A stretch of 64,000 nucleotides of DNA from Eupransor demetentiae (GTDB taxonomy: Bacteria; Bacillota; Bacilli; Lactobacillales; Lactobacillaceae): positions 124,001-188,000 of the forward strand of contig NZ_CAWVOH010000001.1 in the NCBI RefSeq assembly GCF_963930865.1. The letters run 5' to 3'. Made by a program: the position numbers and the translations under genes. Within the stretch, counting starts at the first letter, position 1; every line of letters begins with the position of its first letter. Below the pieces are notes generated by a model. It was not told the DNA's origin, did no database searches, and saw only the letters and a program-made list of their open reading frames with translations. Below are positions 15,455 through 24,008 of this stretch, one piece after another.

Positions 15455-16297
15455 ATGCGTAAGAAGGATGGTCACACTCACACGATCTACTCCCATCATG
15501 GCAGTCAGGAGCAGCTATCTGCTTATCTTGACCGCGCCATTGAACTGGGATTTGATGAGTATGTTGTCACTGAACATGCGCCCTTACCGGCTCCTTTTTT
15601 GCTGTCCTTTAATCAGCCGGAAAAGGCCCGTTATGATTCCGCTCTTTATGATCGTGAATTAAAGGACTATCAAAGTTTGGTTGAAGAAGCACAAGCAAAA
15701 TACGGTCAGCAAATTAAAATCAAGCGCGGTTTCGAGGTCGATTATTTTGCCGACTACGAAGACGAAATCCAAGTCTTTTTGGAAAAGGAAAAGGGCTGGT
15801 GGGACGAAATTGTTCTGTCCGTTCACTTTCTCCCGGACAAAAAGGGTGATTTAGCCGCGATTGATTATGATGCGGAGACTTTTGAGCAATACTTTGGGCC
15901 TGATTTGGACCAGCCACAGCAGCTTTTTGCTCGTTATTTTCAAGCAATTGAGGACAGTATTCGTTTTGCCGACCGCTTGGGGATTAAAGTTCGAGTTGGG
16001 CATTTGACCTTGATTCGAATTTATCAGAAGCGCTTTGATTTGCCGGATTTCTCACCTGAAGTGCAGGCCCAAATTGACCGAATTCTGGCCTTAATCAAGG
16101 CAGGCGGTCACGAAATTGACTACAATGCGGCTGGTTTTCGTAAAAAAGATAATGGTGAAAGTTATCCTACGGCGGCAATCGTACAGCGGGCTAAAAGGCT
16201 TGGCATCCCACTTGTTTACGGTTCTGATGCCCATCAAGTTGCTGATCTTGGTTTGCATTACGAAGAAATTTCTGAAAATATTATGAAAAACTCTTGA
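15455..16297 (+). CDS. hisK: Histidinol-phosphatase, PHP family
   Basis: Removes phosphate from L-histidinol phosphate, the penultimate stage of histidine synthesis. The 280-residue PHP-fold enzyme starts with DGHTHTIYSHHG (metal ligands His7, His9) and carries VTEHAPLP (about 39-46), KRGFEVDYF (about 89-97), DEIVLSVHFLP (about 112-122) and the closing SDAHQ (about 262-266). RBS AAGGAG. It lies 23 nt after ruvX and upstream of the His T-box promoter, whose -35 overlaps its stop, so it is likely transcribed with ireB-ruvX instead of with the rest of the pathway. Confidence 0.93.
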   Translation: MRKKDGHTHTIYSHHGSQEQLSAYLDRAIELGFDEYVVTEHAPLPAPFLLSFNQPEKARYDSALYDRELKDYQSLVEEAQAKYGQQIKIKRGFEVDYFADYEDEIQVFLEKEKGWWDEIVLSVHFLPDKKGDLAAIDYDAETFEQYFGPDLDQPQQLFARYFQAIEDSIRFADRLGIKVRVGHLTLIRIYQKRFDLPDFSPEVQAQIDRILALIKAGGHEIDYNAAGFRKKDNGESYPTAAIVQRAKRLGIPLVYGSDAHQVADLGLHYEEISENIMKNS

Positions 16298-16321
16298 CAT
16301 AAATGAGAGTCTTATTATAAT
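16294..16321 (+). promoter_or_regulatory. Consensus promoter of the his operon
   Basis: TTGACA (16294-16299) and TATAAT (16316-16321) with a 16-nt spacer; the -35 overlaps the hisK stop codon. Confidence 0.9.
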
Positions 16322-16327
16322 TAAGTC

Positions 16328-16604
16328 ATAAATTAAACATGATTGCTGAAATTGGAAGAGTAAACAAATCCTTCTTGTACAGAAAGTGCCTAAGCTAACG
16401 CATTGAGATGGGCGCCAAGAACTTTGTTGAAACACACCAGTGAGCAGGGCAATGCAAATTTGTCCCGGGTAAGCTCCGTTACCATCTTCGCCTGTGCTAG
16501 CAGGTGGTTGAGCTTCTTTACGCAAGTGGAGAAGGAATCAAGGTGGGAACACGTGGAAACGTCCTTGTTAACTATTAATTTAGTTAACAAGGGCGTTTTT
16601 TTAT
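16328..16604 (+). ncRNA. T-box leader (tRNA-His type) of the his operon
   Basis: T-box motif AGGTGGGAACACGTG at 16541-16555. The bulge TGGG (16544-16547) is complementary to CCCA, the 3' end expected of tRNA-His with its unusual discriminator C73. A CAC histidine specifier followed by A is at 16433-16436 (CACACC). A 17-bp terminator stem (16558-16574 with 16581-16597) and T run follow. Histidine starvation would therefore open transcription of hisZG onward. Confidence 0.9.
16558..16602 (+). terminator. Terminator of the His T-box
   Basis: Left arm 16558-16574, loop of 6, right arm 16581-16597, all 17 positions paired (one G-T), then T run to 16602. Competes with the antiterminator formed with the T-box sequence. 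Confidence 0.9.
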
Positions 16605-16627
16605 TTTCAGCAATTTCGGGAGGGAAA

Positions 16628-18220
16628 ATGGGAAAACTATTAGCAGCCAGTTCGCGGGATGAATATGGCAGTGCACTGAGGGAAAAGCAAAGAATCATTT
16701 TTAAAATTAGTGACTATTTGAATCAGGCAGGCTTTACGCCAATCAAGACCCCCTTGATTGAACGGCAAAGTACCTTTGAGAGCTATCCAGCCAAAAATAT
16801 GTTCCAACTTTATGATCAGCAGGGCGACAACTTGGTTTTACGGCCTGACATGACACTGCCGGTTGCGCGCTTCATTGAGAGCCACTGTCGCGAGGAGGTG
16901 CCCAAGCAGCTTTACTATATTGATGACGTGGTGCGTAAGACCCCTTACCTGTCCGGCCAGTACAACCAAATTAGCCAAGCCGGAATTGAAATTATCGGTG
17001 ATGAAAATTTATCGGCTGAGGAAAAGGGCCTCGCAATCATGTTGGCCATTGCCCAAAAATTTGACTTAAATGACCTACAGATTGTTTTGGGCGATGCCAG
17101 TTTAATCAAAGCCGTCCTAGCAAATTTTCCAGACTTAACCGCTCGACAACAAGAAGCCATTCAAGCAGCAATTGAGGAAAAAAACATTTCCAAGTTTAAG
17201 CGTTTAACCGCTCACTTGCAGGGCTTGCCCACTATTTTGCAAGATTGGCCTTTGGCCTTTGGTAAGACGGCGGATGAAGTTGCTGAAGCTTTAGCAGCTT
17301 TTCCAAATTTGAAAGGGATAACCGCTAAGTGGCAAAAGCTAACCGCCTTTGTTCAGACCAACTATCCGGACATTAAGGTCATGGTTGATTTGGCGGTCCA
17401 GGCACCACAGCCCTATTACACCGGACCAATCATCCAAGGATTTCTTCCAATTCTTGGGGAAAACCTCTTCAGCGGCGGCCGTTATGACCAACTTCTGAAA
17501 AATTATCAGGAAGAATTCTATCCTGCCGTGGGCTTGGGGATGAACCTGGAACGCTTGCTAGTCGCTCGAAAAAAAGTGGCAACGCAGCCTGATCCAGTCG
17601 TTGTAGTTTTGGCGAAGGGAAGGGTGGAAGAAGATGTCCGCGGCCTCTTAAAAGCAGCCGGTGTGGATACCAGTCCACTTGAAAATCCGGGCCGGAAGTT
17701 AATTTTTGAAAGTTCTGATAAGCGCTTCCACTTCATTTTGGTAAAGCCCAGCGACGTTTTGAAGTACTTGGATCGGGGCATCGGCGATATCGGAGTGGTT
17801 GGTTCCGATACGATTGCCGAACAAGAACAAAATCACTACGATGTCTTGGATTTGCAACGTGGCAAAGCTGAATTTGTCCTGGCTGCTCCGGCTGGCTTCC
17901 AGCTGGACGGCAACCAACGGCACCGCATTGCAACGAAATATCCTAAGACGGCTAGCCAGTACTTTAACCGCCGGGGACAGGATGTCGAACTGATTAAGTT
18001 AGAAGGGTCTGTAGAATTAGGACCTCTAACCGGCTTAGCCGACGCCATCGTTGATATTTCCCAAACTGGCGATACCTTACGGGCCAACAAACTAAAAGTC
18101 TACGAGGAACTGGTACCGGTTTCGACCCATCTTCTAGTAAGGCGGGGCGCTTTGTTTCAGCACCAAACTGAATTGACCAAGCTAATCGAGAATTTAATGA
18201 AAGAGCTGAAAGAAGGATAG
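16628..18220 (+). CDS. hisZG: HisZ-HisG fusion: ATP phosphoribosyltransferase regulatory plus catalytic subunit
   Basis: First step of histidine synthesis (ATP + PRPP to phosphoribosyl-ATP). One uninterrupted 530-residue frame. Residues 1 to about 315 are a HisZ (HisRS-like) regulatory domain: TPLIERQSTFES, LRPDMTLPVARFI, FSGGRYDQLL, AVGLGMNLERLL. Residues about 323-530 are a complete short-form HisG: VVVLAKGRVEEDV, DIGVVGSDTIAE, and the PRPP loop DAIVDISQTGDTLRANKL (about 472-489). The joint is a short VARKKVATQPDP linker with no internal ribosome site. Start 16628 follows GGGAGG; the frame's upstream extension is T-box leader. Normally two separate genes. Confidence 0.93.
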   Translation: MGKLLAASSRDEYGSALREKQRIIFKISDYLNQAGFTPIKTPLIERQSTFESYPAKNMFQLYDQQGDNLVLRPDMTLPVARFIESHCREEVPKQLYYIDDVVRKTPYLSGQYNQISQAGIEIIGDENLSAEEKGLAIMLAIAQKFDLNDLQIVLGDASLIKAVLANFPDLTARQQEAIQAAIEEKNISKFKRLTAHLQGLPTILQDWPLAFGKTADEVAEALAAFPNLKGITAKWQKLTAFVQTNYPDIKVMVDLAVQAPQPYYTGPIIQGFLPILGENLFSGGRYDQLLKNYQEEFYPAVGLGMNLERLLVARKKVATQPDPVVVVLAKGRVEEDVRGLLKAAGVDTSPLENPGRKLIFESSDKRFHFILVKPSDVLKYLDRGIGDIGVVGSDTIAEQEQNHYDVLDLQRGKAEFVLAAPAGFQLDGNQRHRIATKYPKTASQYFNRRGQDVELIKLEGSVELGPLTGLADAIVDISQTGDTLRANKLKVYEELVPVSTHLLVRRGALFQHQTELTKLIENLMKELKEG

Positions 18221-18224
18221 CAGG

Positions 18225-19511
18225 ATGAAGATTATTGAAAACGAAGACCTCAGCAGCATTAAAAAGCGGATTCGCCAAGCAACCGAACAAACTGTTGATC
18301 CGGTCATCAAGCAGCGAGTGGACGACATTATTGAACAAGTTCGCCAACGAGGCGATGCGGCCCTCAAGGACTATAGCCAACGCTTTGATGGTATCGAACT
18401 GACTGACTTAGCGGTATCAAAAGCAGAAATTGACCAAGCCTATAATCGGTTGGATGAAAAGGTACGAACTGCCTTAGAAAAGGCCGCTCAAAACATCCAA
18501 TCCTTCCACCAATTGGAAGTCGCACAATCCTTCGAAGATGATAGTGTCCCTGGTGTGATTCGCGGTACCAAGGTTACGCCCTTAGCCCGCGTGGGAATTT
18601 ACGTTCCCGGTGGGACGGCAGCCTATCCTTCTTCTGTTTTGATGAATGCCATCCCGGCTAAGGTGGCGGGGGTCAAGGAGGTCATCATGGTGACCCCGCC
18701 CCAAAAGGAAGGGCTCAACCAAGCCGTTTTGGCAGCCGCTAAAATTGCTGGTATCGACAAGATTTATCAAATTGGCGGTGCCCAAGCCATTGCGGCCTTG
18801 GCATACGGAACGGAAAGCATTCCGCAGGTTGACAAGATTACTGGTCCGGGAAACGCCTACGTTGCAGCGGCTAAACAGGCCGTTTACGGCCAAGTGGCCA
18901 TTGATATGATTGCTGGTCCATCCGAAATTGGTATTCTAGCTGATGATTCCGCAAATCCTAAAAACTTGGCCGCCGACTTGCTTTCACAAGCCGAACACGA
19001 TGTCCGCGCACGAGCGATTTTGATTACGAATTCTTTGAACTTGGCCCAAGCAGTTTCAGACGAAGTGGAAGCCGAGCTCAAAACTTTGCCTCGTGAGGAA
19101 ATTGCCCGCCAAGCAATTGAACAGCAGGGCTTTATCTACTTGACGGATTCCATTGACGATATGTTGGCCTTGATGAACGAAGTCGCACCGGAGCACTTGG
19201 AGGTGCAGCTGGAAAATCCTAAGCAATATTTGGCTCAAATTCAAAACGCAGGTTCAGTCTTCTTAGGACCAAACACGAGTGAACCGCTGGGTGACTACTA
19301 TGCAGGTCCTAACCACATTTTGCCAACGGGTGGCACGGCACGCTTTAGTTCTGCCCTAGGTGTTTGGGACTTCCAAAAGCGCATTCAGTACCTATCTTAT
19401 TCAGAAAATGCTCTGCAACGGGATGCCAGCAATGTTATCGCTTTGGCAGAAACGGAAGGACTAGACGGCCACGCCCGTGCCATTGAAATTCGAGGTGAGC
19501 AAAATGACTAA
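18225..19511 (+). CDS. hisD: Histidinol dehydrogenase
   Basis: NAD-dependent zinc enzyme that oxidises histidinol to histidine in two steps. 428 residues, normal length. Conserved segments: PGGTAAYPSSVLMNAIPAKVAGV (about 128-150), IGGAQAIAALAYGT (about 182-195), ITGPGNAYVAAAK (about 204-216), DMIAGPSEI (about 227-235), LLSQAEHD with zinc ligands Gln/His (about 254-261), and APEHLE near 325. RBS AAGGATAGCAGG; starts 4 nt after hisZG and overlaps hisB. Confidence 0.96.
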   Translation: MKIIENEDLSSIKKRIRQATEQTVDPVIKQRVDDIIEQVRQRGDAALKDYSQRFDGIELTDLAVSKAEIDQAYNRLDEKVRTALEKAAQNIQSFHQLEVAQSFEDDSVPGVIRGTKVTPLARVGIYVPGGTAAYPSSVLMNAIPAKVAGVKEVIMVTPPQKEGLNQAVLAAAKIAGIDKIYQIGGAQAIAALAYGTESIPQVDKITGPGNAYVAAAKQAVYGQVAIDMIAGPSEIGILADDSANPKNLAADLLSQAEHDVRARAILITNSLNLAQAVSDEVEAELKTLPREEIARQAIEQQGFIYLTDSIDDMLALMNEVAPEHLEVQLENPKQYLAQIQNAGSVFLGPNTSEPLGDYYAGPNHILPTGGTARFSSALGVWDFQKRIQYLSYSENALQRDASNVIALAETEGLDGHARAIEIRGEQND

Positions 19512-20094
19512 ACGACAAGCAAGTATTCAACGCGATACCTTTGAAACGCAAATTGAACTAGCCCTCGATCTAGACGAACAGTCGGGCATTGAAATTGACA
19601 CTGGGATTGGCTATCTCAACCACATGCTGACCCTCTTCGCCAAGCACGGTCGCTTTGGTTTGAAGGTTAAGGCTAGGGGTGATTTAGATGTTGATGCCCA
19701 CCACACCACTGAAGATGTGGGCATTGTCCTCGGATCAGCCTTTCGCGAAGCCTTAGGGGACAAAATGGGGGTTGAGCGCTATGGCGCGCAGTACGTGCCG
19801 ATGGATGAATGTCTCAGTCGCGTGGTGGTTGATTTGTCGGGCCGTTCTTATTTAGTTTTCCAAGCCGACTTTGATGCACCCAAACTAGGTAGCCTGGAAA
19901 CCGAAGTGGTTGAGGACTTCTGGCAGGGCTTCGCCGACGCCGTCGGGGCTAACATCCACATTAGCAATTTATACGGCCGCAATACCCACCACAAGATTGA
20001 AAGTATTTTCAAGGCCGCCGGACGCGCCATGCGTCAGGCCGTCACGGTTAATCCAGAAATTAAAGGGCTTAACTCGACCAAGGGAATGCTTTAA
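19504..20094 (+). CDS. hisB: Imidazoleglycerol-phosphate dehydratase
   Basis: Monofunctional HisB of 196 residues, converting imidazole glycerol phosphate to imidazole acetol phosphate using a manganese centre. It shows the repeated His-rich metal sites: GYLNHMLTLFAKHG (about 38-51), DVDAHHTTEDVGI (about 62-74) and ISNLYGRNTHHKIESIFKA (about 153-171). ATG 19504 follows GAGGTGAG and overlaps the hisD end by 8 nt, so translation is likely coupled; the frame's upstream GTG/ATG lie within hisD. Confidence 0.96.
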   Translation: MTKRQASIQRDTFETQIELALDLDEQSGIEIDTGIGYLNHMLTLFAKHGRFGLKVKARGDLDVDAHHTTEDVGIVLGSAFREALGDKMGVERYGAQYVPMDECLSRVVVDLSGRSYLVFQADFDAPKLGSLETEVVEDFWQGFADAVGANIHISNLYGRNTHHKIESIFKAAGRAMRQAVTVNPEIKGLNSTKGML

Positions 20095-20106
20095 GAAGGA
20101 GGCAGC

Positions 20107-20742
20107 ATGGAAGAAGTTACGATTGTTGATTACGGAGCGGGCAACATCGCCAACGTCATGAAGGCCTTGAAAGCTGTCGGCCTTTCGGGCCGCCTGTCGG
20201 ATCAAGCTGATGAAATTGCCCAGGCTAAGGCCCTCATTATTCCGGGAGTGGGTGCCTTTAACAAGGCGATGCAGGCCTTAAACAGTAAGAATTTGGTCCA
20301 ACCGATTCGAGACTTTGCGGATAGTGGCCGTCCCGTGCTGGGAATCTGCCTGGGGATGCAACTACTCTTCGATGAATCAAGCGAATTCGGCCATACGCAA
20401 GGGTTGGGTTTGGTACCAGGTAAGGTGATTGAATTACCGGCTCAACCAGGTTACCGAGTTCCTCAGATGGGTTGGAATGACAACCAGGTGCAGCAGGAAA
20501 ATCCCTTAACACAGGACCTCAAGGATGAAGCAACCTACTTTGTCCACTCCTATTACGCCCGGACTCAGCCGGAAAATCTAGCTGCCTCTGTTCAATTTGG
20601 CCAAGTGGAAGTGCCCAGCGTGGTGGTCAATAAAAACGTCTTCGGGACCCAATTTCACCCTGAAAAATCCGGTTCCATTGGCCTCCAACTACTCAAGAAT
20701 TTCAAGAAAATGGTAAATGCTTATGATCCTTCCAGCAATTGA
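20107..20742 (+). CDS. hisH: Imidazole glycerol phosphate synthase, glutamine amidotransferase subunit
   Basis: Releases ammonia from glutamine and passes it to HisF. 211 residues, class I amidotransferase. The nucleophile cysteine is in GICLGMQLLF (about residue 80), and the His/Glu of the triad are in GTQFHPEKSG (about 182-191). The N-terminal IVDYGAGNIANV is the family hallmark. RBS AAGAAGGAGG. Overlaps hisA by about 20 nt. Confidence 0.96.
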   Translation: MEEVTIVDYGAGNIANVMKALKAVGLSGRLSDQADEIAQAKALIIPGVGAFNKAMQALNSKNLVQPIRDFADSGRPVLGICLGMQLLFDESSEFGHTQGLGLVPGKVIELPAQPGYRVPQMGWNDNQVQQENPLTQDLKDEATYFVHSYYARTQPENLAASVQFGQVEVPSVVVNKNVFGTQFHPEKSGSIGLQLLKNFKKMVNAYDPSSN

Positions 20743-21448
20743 TTTAAAAAGTGGTCGCTCCGTCCGCCTCTACCAAGGGGACTACGACAAAGAAATGGTC
20801 ATTAATCCCGATCCTTTGATTCAGGTTCGAGAAATCGAAGCCGCCGGACTCGACCACCTGCACCTCGTCGATTTGGACGGTGCCAAGGCCGGTCAAGCGG
20901 TTAATCTAGAAACCATTCAAAAAATCCGCAAGCAAAGCAAGCTTTTTATTGAATTGGGTGGTGGCATTCGTACCATGGAGCAAATTGATTCCTATCTGTC
21001 ATTGGGCATTAACCGGGTTATCCTGGGCTCGGTCGCTTTGAAAAATCCAGCTTTAGTCAAGCAAGCGCTTGAAAAGTATGGCCCTGACAAAATCGTTGTG
21101 GGCGTCGATGGACGAGACGGCAAAGTTGCCACGGAAGGCTGGTTGACTGGTTCCGAACAAACCTTTGATGAAATCATCGCAGCCATGTCAGCATATGGTG
21201 TGCGCAACTTTATCGTGACCGATATTAGCCGCGACGGCACTTTAGCTGGGCCGAACATTGACTTCTTGTTGACCCTGCAGAAGAAATTTCCTACAAGTAA
21301 AATCATCGCCAGTGGTGGCATTGCCAGCCTAGCCGATGTTAAAGCACTTCAGGCGGTTGGTTTGGACGACATTATTGTGGGCCGCGCTCTATACGACGGC
21401 CAGTTAACCCTCGCCGGTTTGAAGGAGGCAGAAGATGACGCTAAATAA
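20723..21448 (+). CDS. hisA: ProFAR isomerase (HisA)
   Basis: TIM-barrel isomerase that converts ProFAR to PRFAR. Start at 20723 (MILPAIDL) is preferred because HisA proteins begin this way; an in-frame ATG 6 nt earlier (20717) is an equal alternative. About 241 residues. Catalytic Asp of PAIDL (about 7) and the second Asp in VTDISRDGTLAGPN (about 165-178) are present, with phosphate-binding GGGIRT and ASGGIAS loops. Overlaps hisH before it and hisF after it. Confidence 0.95.
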   Translation: MILPAIDLKSGRSVRLYQGDYDKEMVINPDPLIQVREIEAAGLDHLHLVDLDGAKAGQAVNLETIQKIRKQSKLFIELGGGIRTMEQIDSYLSLGINRVILGSVALKNPALVKQALEKYGPDKIVVGVDGRDGKVATEGWLTGSEQTFDEIIAAMSAYGVRNFIVTDISRDGTLAGPNIDFLLTLQKKFPTSKIIASGGIASLADVKALQAVGLDDIIVGRALYDGQLTLAGLKEAEDDAK

Positions 21449-22199
21449 ACGAATTATTCCTGCCTTGGACATCAAAAACGGACGGGTCGTCAAAGGCATT
21501 CAATTCCAAAATGTGCAAGCGGTTGGGGACCCCGTTGCCATTGCCAAGGAATACCAGGATTTGGGCGCTGACGAGCTGGTTTTACTCGATATTTCTGCCA
21601 GCCAAGAAGACCGCAAAACCGCCCAAGAAGTGGTCGACGATGTTTCTAGCCAGGTCTTCATCCCGCTAACCGTGGGCGGGGGAATTAGTTCATTAGCCGA
21701 CATGAAAAAAATTATCCAGGCCGGGGCCGATAAGATTTTCCTTAATTCCGCTGCGGTGAAACAGGTTGATTTGGTCACGCAAGGCGCCGAAGTGTTCGGT
21801 TCCCAAGCCATGGTTGTGGCCATTGATGTTAAGTGGGATGTTGCTGAAAAAAGCTACCGCGTTTACATTAAGGGTGGTCAAGAAGCCACGGATTGGGAAG
21901 TCGGTGCTTGGGCCCAGGCCGTCGTCAAGGCCGGAGCAGGGGAGCTACTCGTGACCAGCATGGATGCTGACGGTACCAAGCAGGGCTACGATATTGCACT
22001 TTATCAGTACCTCTGCCAACAGGTTGATGTTCCCATCATCGCTTCCGGTGGGGCCGGTAAAATCGAAGATTTCGAAGAATTATTTTTGAAAACGGACGTC
22101 GATGGTGCTCTAGCCGCCTCTGTCTTTCACTACAAACAGATTGCCATTGCTGATTTAAAGGCGGCTCTGCAAGCAAAGGGGGTGCCCGTGCGATGCTAA
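21435..22199 (+). CDS. hisF: Imidazole glycerol phosphate synthase, cyclase subunit
   Basis: TIM-barrel cyclase that combines PRFAR and ammonia into imidazole glycerol phosphate and AICAR, as a complex with HisH. 254 residues. Key parts: PALDIKNGRVVKG with catalytic Asp11, VGGGISS (about 81-87), LLVTSMDADGTKQGYD with catalytic Asp near 131-135 of the family pattern, and IASGGAGKIEDF. RBS AAGGAGG inside hisA; overlaps both neighbours. Confidence 0.96.
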   Translation: MTLNKRIIPALDIKNGRVVKGIQFQNVQAVGDPVAIAKEYQDLGADELVLLDISASQEDRKTAQEVVDDVSSQVFIPLTVGGGISSLADMKKIIQAGADKIFLNSAAVKQVDLVTQGAEVFGSQAMVVAIDVKWDVAEKSYRVYIKGGQEATDWEVGAWAQAVVKAGAGELLVTSMDADGTKQGYDIALYQYLCQQVDVPIIASGGAGKIEDFEELFLKTDVDGALAASVFHYKQIAIADLKAALQAKGVPVRC

Positions 22200-22531
22200 A
22201 ACCTGATTTTGAAAAAAACGGCCAGGACGGCTTAATTCCTGCAGTTGTCACTGATGTCGACAGCAAGGAAGTCCTGATGCTGGCTTATATGAATGCTGAG
22301 AGCTATCAAAAAACTCTGGCTACCGGTGAAACTTGGTTCTGGTCGCGCTCCCGCCAGGAATTTTGGCACAAGGGAGCCACTTCGGGTAACACCCAGCGAG
22401 TTGAAAGTATCACGCTTGACTGTGATGCTGACACCCTTTTAATTGCTGTCAAACCCGCCGGACCGGCCTGTCACACTGGCGCAAGAACTTGTTTTTTTAA
22501 CACTGTTTTGGATAAAACAAAGGAGAAGTAA
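22193..22531 (+). CDS. hisI: Phosphoribosyl-AMP cyclohydrolase
   Basis: Opens the adenine ring of phosphoribosyl-AMP. 112 residues, a stand-alone HisI not fused to HisE. Metal-binding segments are intact: VLMLAYMNAESY, WSRSRQEFWHKGATSGN, LDCDADTLLIAV and PACHTGARTCFF (zinc cysteines). Starts inside hisF by 7 nt; hisE follows after 1 nt. Confidence 0.96.
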   Translation: MLKPDFEKNGQDGLIPAVVTDVDSKEVLMLAYMNAESYQKTLATGETWFWSRSRQEFWHKGATSGNTQRVESITLDCDADTLLIAVKPAGPACHTGARTCFFNTVLDKTKEK

Positions 22532-22532
22532 A

Positions 22533-22862
22533 ATGGCTGAACAATCAATGGAAGAACTATACGAATACGTCTTGAACCGCAAGGAGAATCCAAAAGAGGG
22601 GTCTTACACGGACTATCTATTCCAAAAGGGCCTCGATAAGATTTTGAAAAAGGTTGGTGAGGAAAGCACCGAAGTGATCGTTGCGGCCAAAAACAATCAA
22701 GAAGAATTGCGCTACGAAACGGCTGATTTGTTCTTTCACTTGATGGTCCTTTTGGTTGAACAGGGTTTGTCCTTTGACGATATTAAGGAAGAACTGGGTT
22801 CTCGCGTGGGAACCAAGTCCCGTCTGCACGAACGTAAGGATTGGCGGGGGACGCAAGCATGA
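22533..22862 (+). CDS. hisE: Phosphoribosyl-ATP pyrophosphatase
   Basis: Cleaves phosphoribosyl-ATP to phosphoribosyl-AMP and pyrophosphate. 109 residues, all-alpha MazG-like fold. The metal-binding helices KKVGEESTEVIVAA and EELRYETADLFFHLMVLL are clear. ATG 22533 has AAAGGAG upstream; earlier in-frame codons lie inside hisI. ATGA overlap with hisC. Confidence 0.95.
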   Translation: MAEQSMEELYEYVLNRKENPKEGSYTDYLFQKGLDKILKKVGEESTEVIVAAKNNQEELRYETADLFFHLMVLLVEQGLSFDDIKEELGSRVGTKSRLHERKDWRGTQA

Positions 22863-23944
22863 AAGCATTTGTGAAAAAATTGAAGGCCTACAAGGCCGAA
22901 GTGACCGTCGAGGAAATTAAGAAAAAGTACGGCTTGAGCAAGTTAGTGCGCTTGTCATCGAACGAGTCCGTTTACGGACCTTCACCCAAGGCTATCGAAG
23001 CCATTAAAGGAATTGATCTTAGCCAGCTAAACTACTACCCGGACGGTCAAGCAGGTCCTTTGCGCCGGGCTGTGGCGCAACAAGAAGGGGTTGCCGAAGA
23101 TTCCCTAGTCTTCGGTGATGGTGGCGATGAAATCATTGAACTCTTAACCCGCACGATTCTGACGCCGGGTTCAGAGATGATTGTGCCGGATCCGACCTTT
23201 GGCGAATACGTCATTCACGCCGAAATTGAAGGGGCGAAAACGGTTGCCGTGCCCATTAAAGCTGCGACTGGACAAATTGACTTTGCGGGGATGTTAAAGC
23301 GGGTTAATAATCAGACGGCCCTGATTTTCCTAGCCAACCCGAACAATCCGACCGGTGTCCAAGAAAAGGTTGCTGACATTGAGGCCTTCTTAAAGGACTT
23401 GCCGAATAACGTGATTTTGGTGGTCGATGAAGCTTACTATGAATTTTCTGGAAATGCCCAAGCTTCCTGCGTTTCCCTAGTGGCTAAGTATCCTAACTTG
23501 GTGGTGCTGCGAACCGTTTCCAAGGCTTATGGCCTGGCAAACTTGCGGGTCGGTTATGCCATCTTACCTGAAAAACTAGCAGGCATTTTGCAGGCAGTGC
23601 GCCTGCCCTATAACCTGTCAAACTTCCAAATTACGGGAGCAGCGGCGGCCATTCAGGACCAGGACTTTTTGGCTCAAGTCGTTAGCAAAGTGGCGAAAGA
23701 ACGCGAGATTTTCCAAGCCTTCTTAAAGGAAGTCAGCATTAAGTTTTATCCCTCAACCGCCAACTTTATTTGGTTTGAAATGAAAGATTCGGCCCGTTTG
23801 GCAGAACGCCTCTTGCAATCGGGTTACCAAGTTAAGAGCAGCTTAGATCCAAACCACATTCGTTTAACTCTAGGTAAGCCGGAAGACAATCAAGCCATTC
23901 GCACCATTATTAAGGACTACGTCCAATCGGCACCTGCGGAATAA
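22859..23944 (+). CDS. hisC: Histidinol-phosphate aminotransferase
   Basis: PLP aminotransferase producing L-histidinol phosphate from imidazole acetol phosphate. 361 residues. Fold-type I signatures: RLSSNESVYGPSP (about 32-44), NYYPDGQAGPLRRA, FLANPNNPTGV (about 157-167), VVDEAYYEF and the PLP lysine in RTVSKAYGLANLRVGY (Lys near 222). Start overlaps the hisE stop in ATGA. Last gene of the operon; no clear hairpin follows within the 64 nt before yrzB, so read-through is possible. Confidence 0.94.
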   Translation: MKAFVKKLKAYKAEVTVEEIKKKYGLSKLVRLSSNESVYGPSPKAIEAIKGIDLSQLNYYPDGQAGPLRRAVAQQEGVAEDSLVFGDGGDEIIELLTRTILTPGSEMIVPDPTFGEYVIHAEIEGAKTVAVPIKAATGQIDFAGMLKRVNNQTALIFLANPNNPTGVQEKVADIEAFLKDLPNNVILVVDEAYYEFSGNAQASCVSLVAKYPNLVVLRTVSKAYGLANLRVGYAILPEKLAGILQAVRLPYNLSNFQITGAAAAIQDQDFLAQVVSKVAKEREIFQAFLKEVSIKFYPSTANFIWFEMKDSARLAERLLQSGYQVKSSLDPNHIRLTLGKPEDNQAIRTIIKDYVQSAPAE

Positions 23945-23951
23945 ATTTTTG

Positions 23952-23980
23952 TTGGTCTTTGACGCTGGCTAAGTTATAAT
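23952..23980 (+). promoter_or_regulatory. Possible promoter of yrzB
   Basis: TATAAT at 23975-23980 with a poor TTGGTC -35 at 17 nt. Located just after hisC. Confidence 0.45.
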
Positions 23981-24008
23981 GAGGGTACTAATTTGAGGTG
24001 GTAAAAGC

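Noticed and set aside
16403..16627. 75-codon upstream extension of hisZG
   Set aside because: It lies within the T-box specifier, T-box and terminator; the GGGAGG-ATG at 16628 is the natural start.
23955..23980. TTGACG (23959) with TATAAT as a promoter
   Set aside because: Spacer is only 10 nt, too short; a weaker -35 at 23952 was noted instead.
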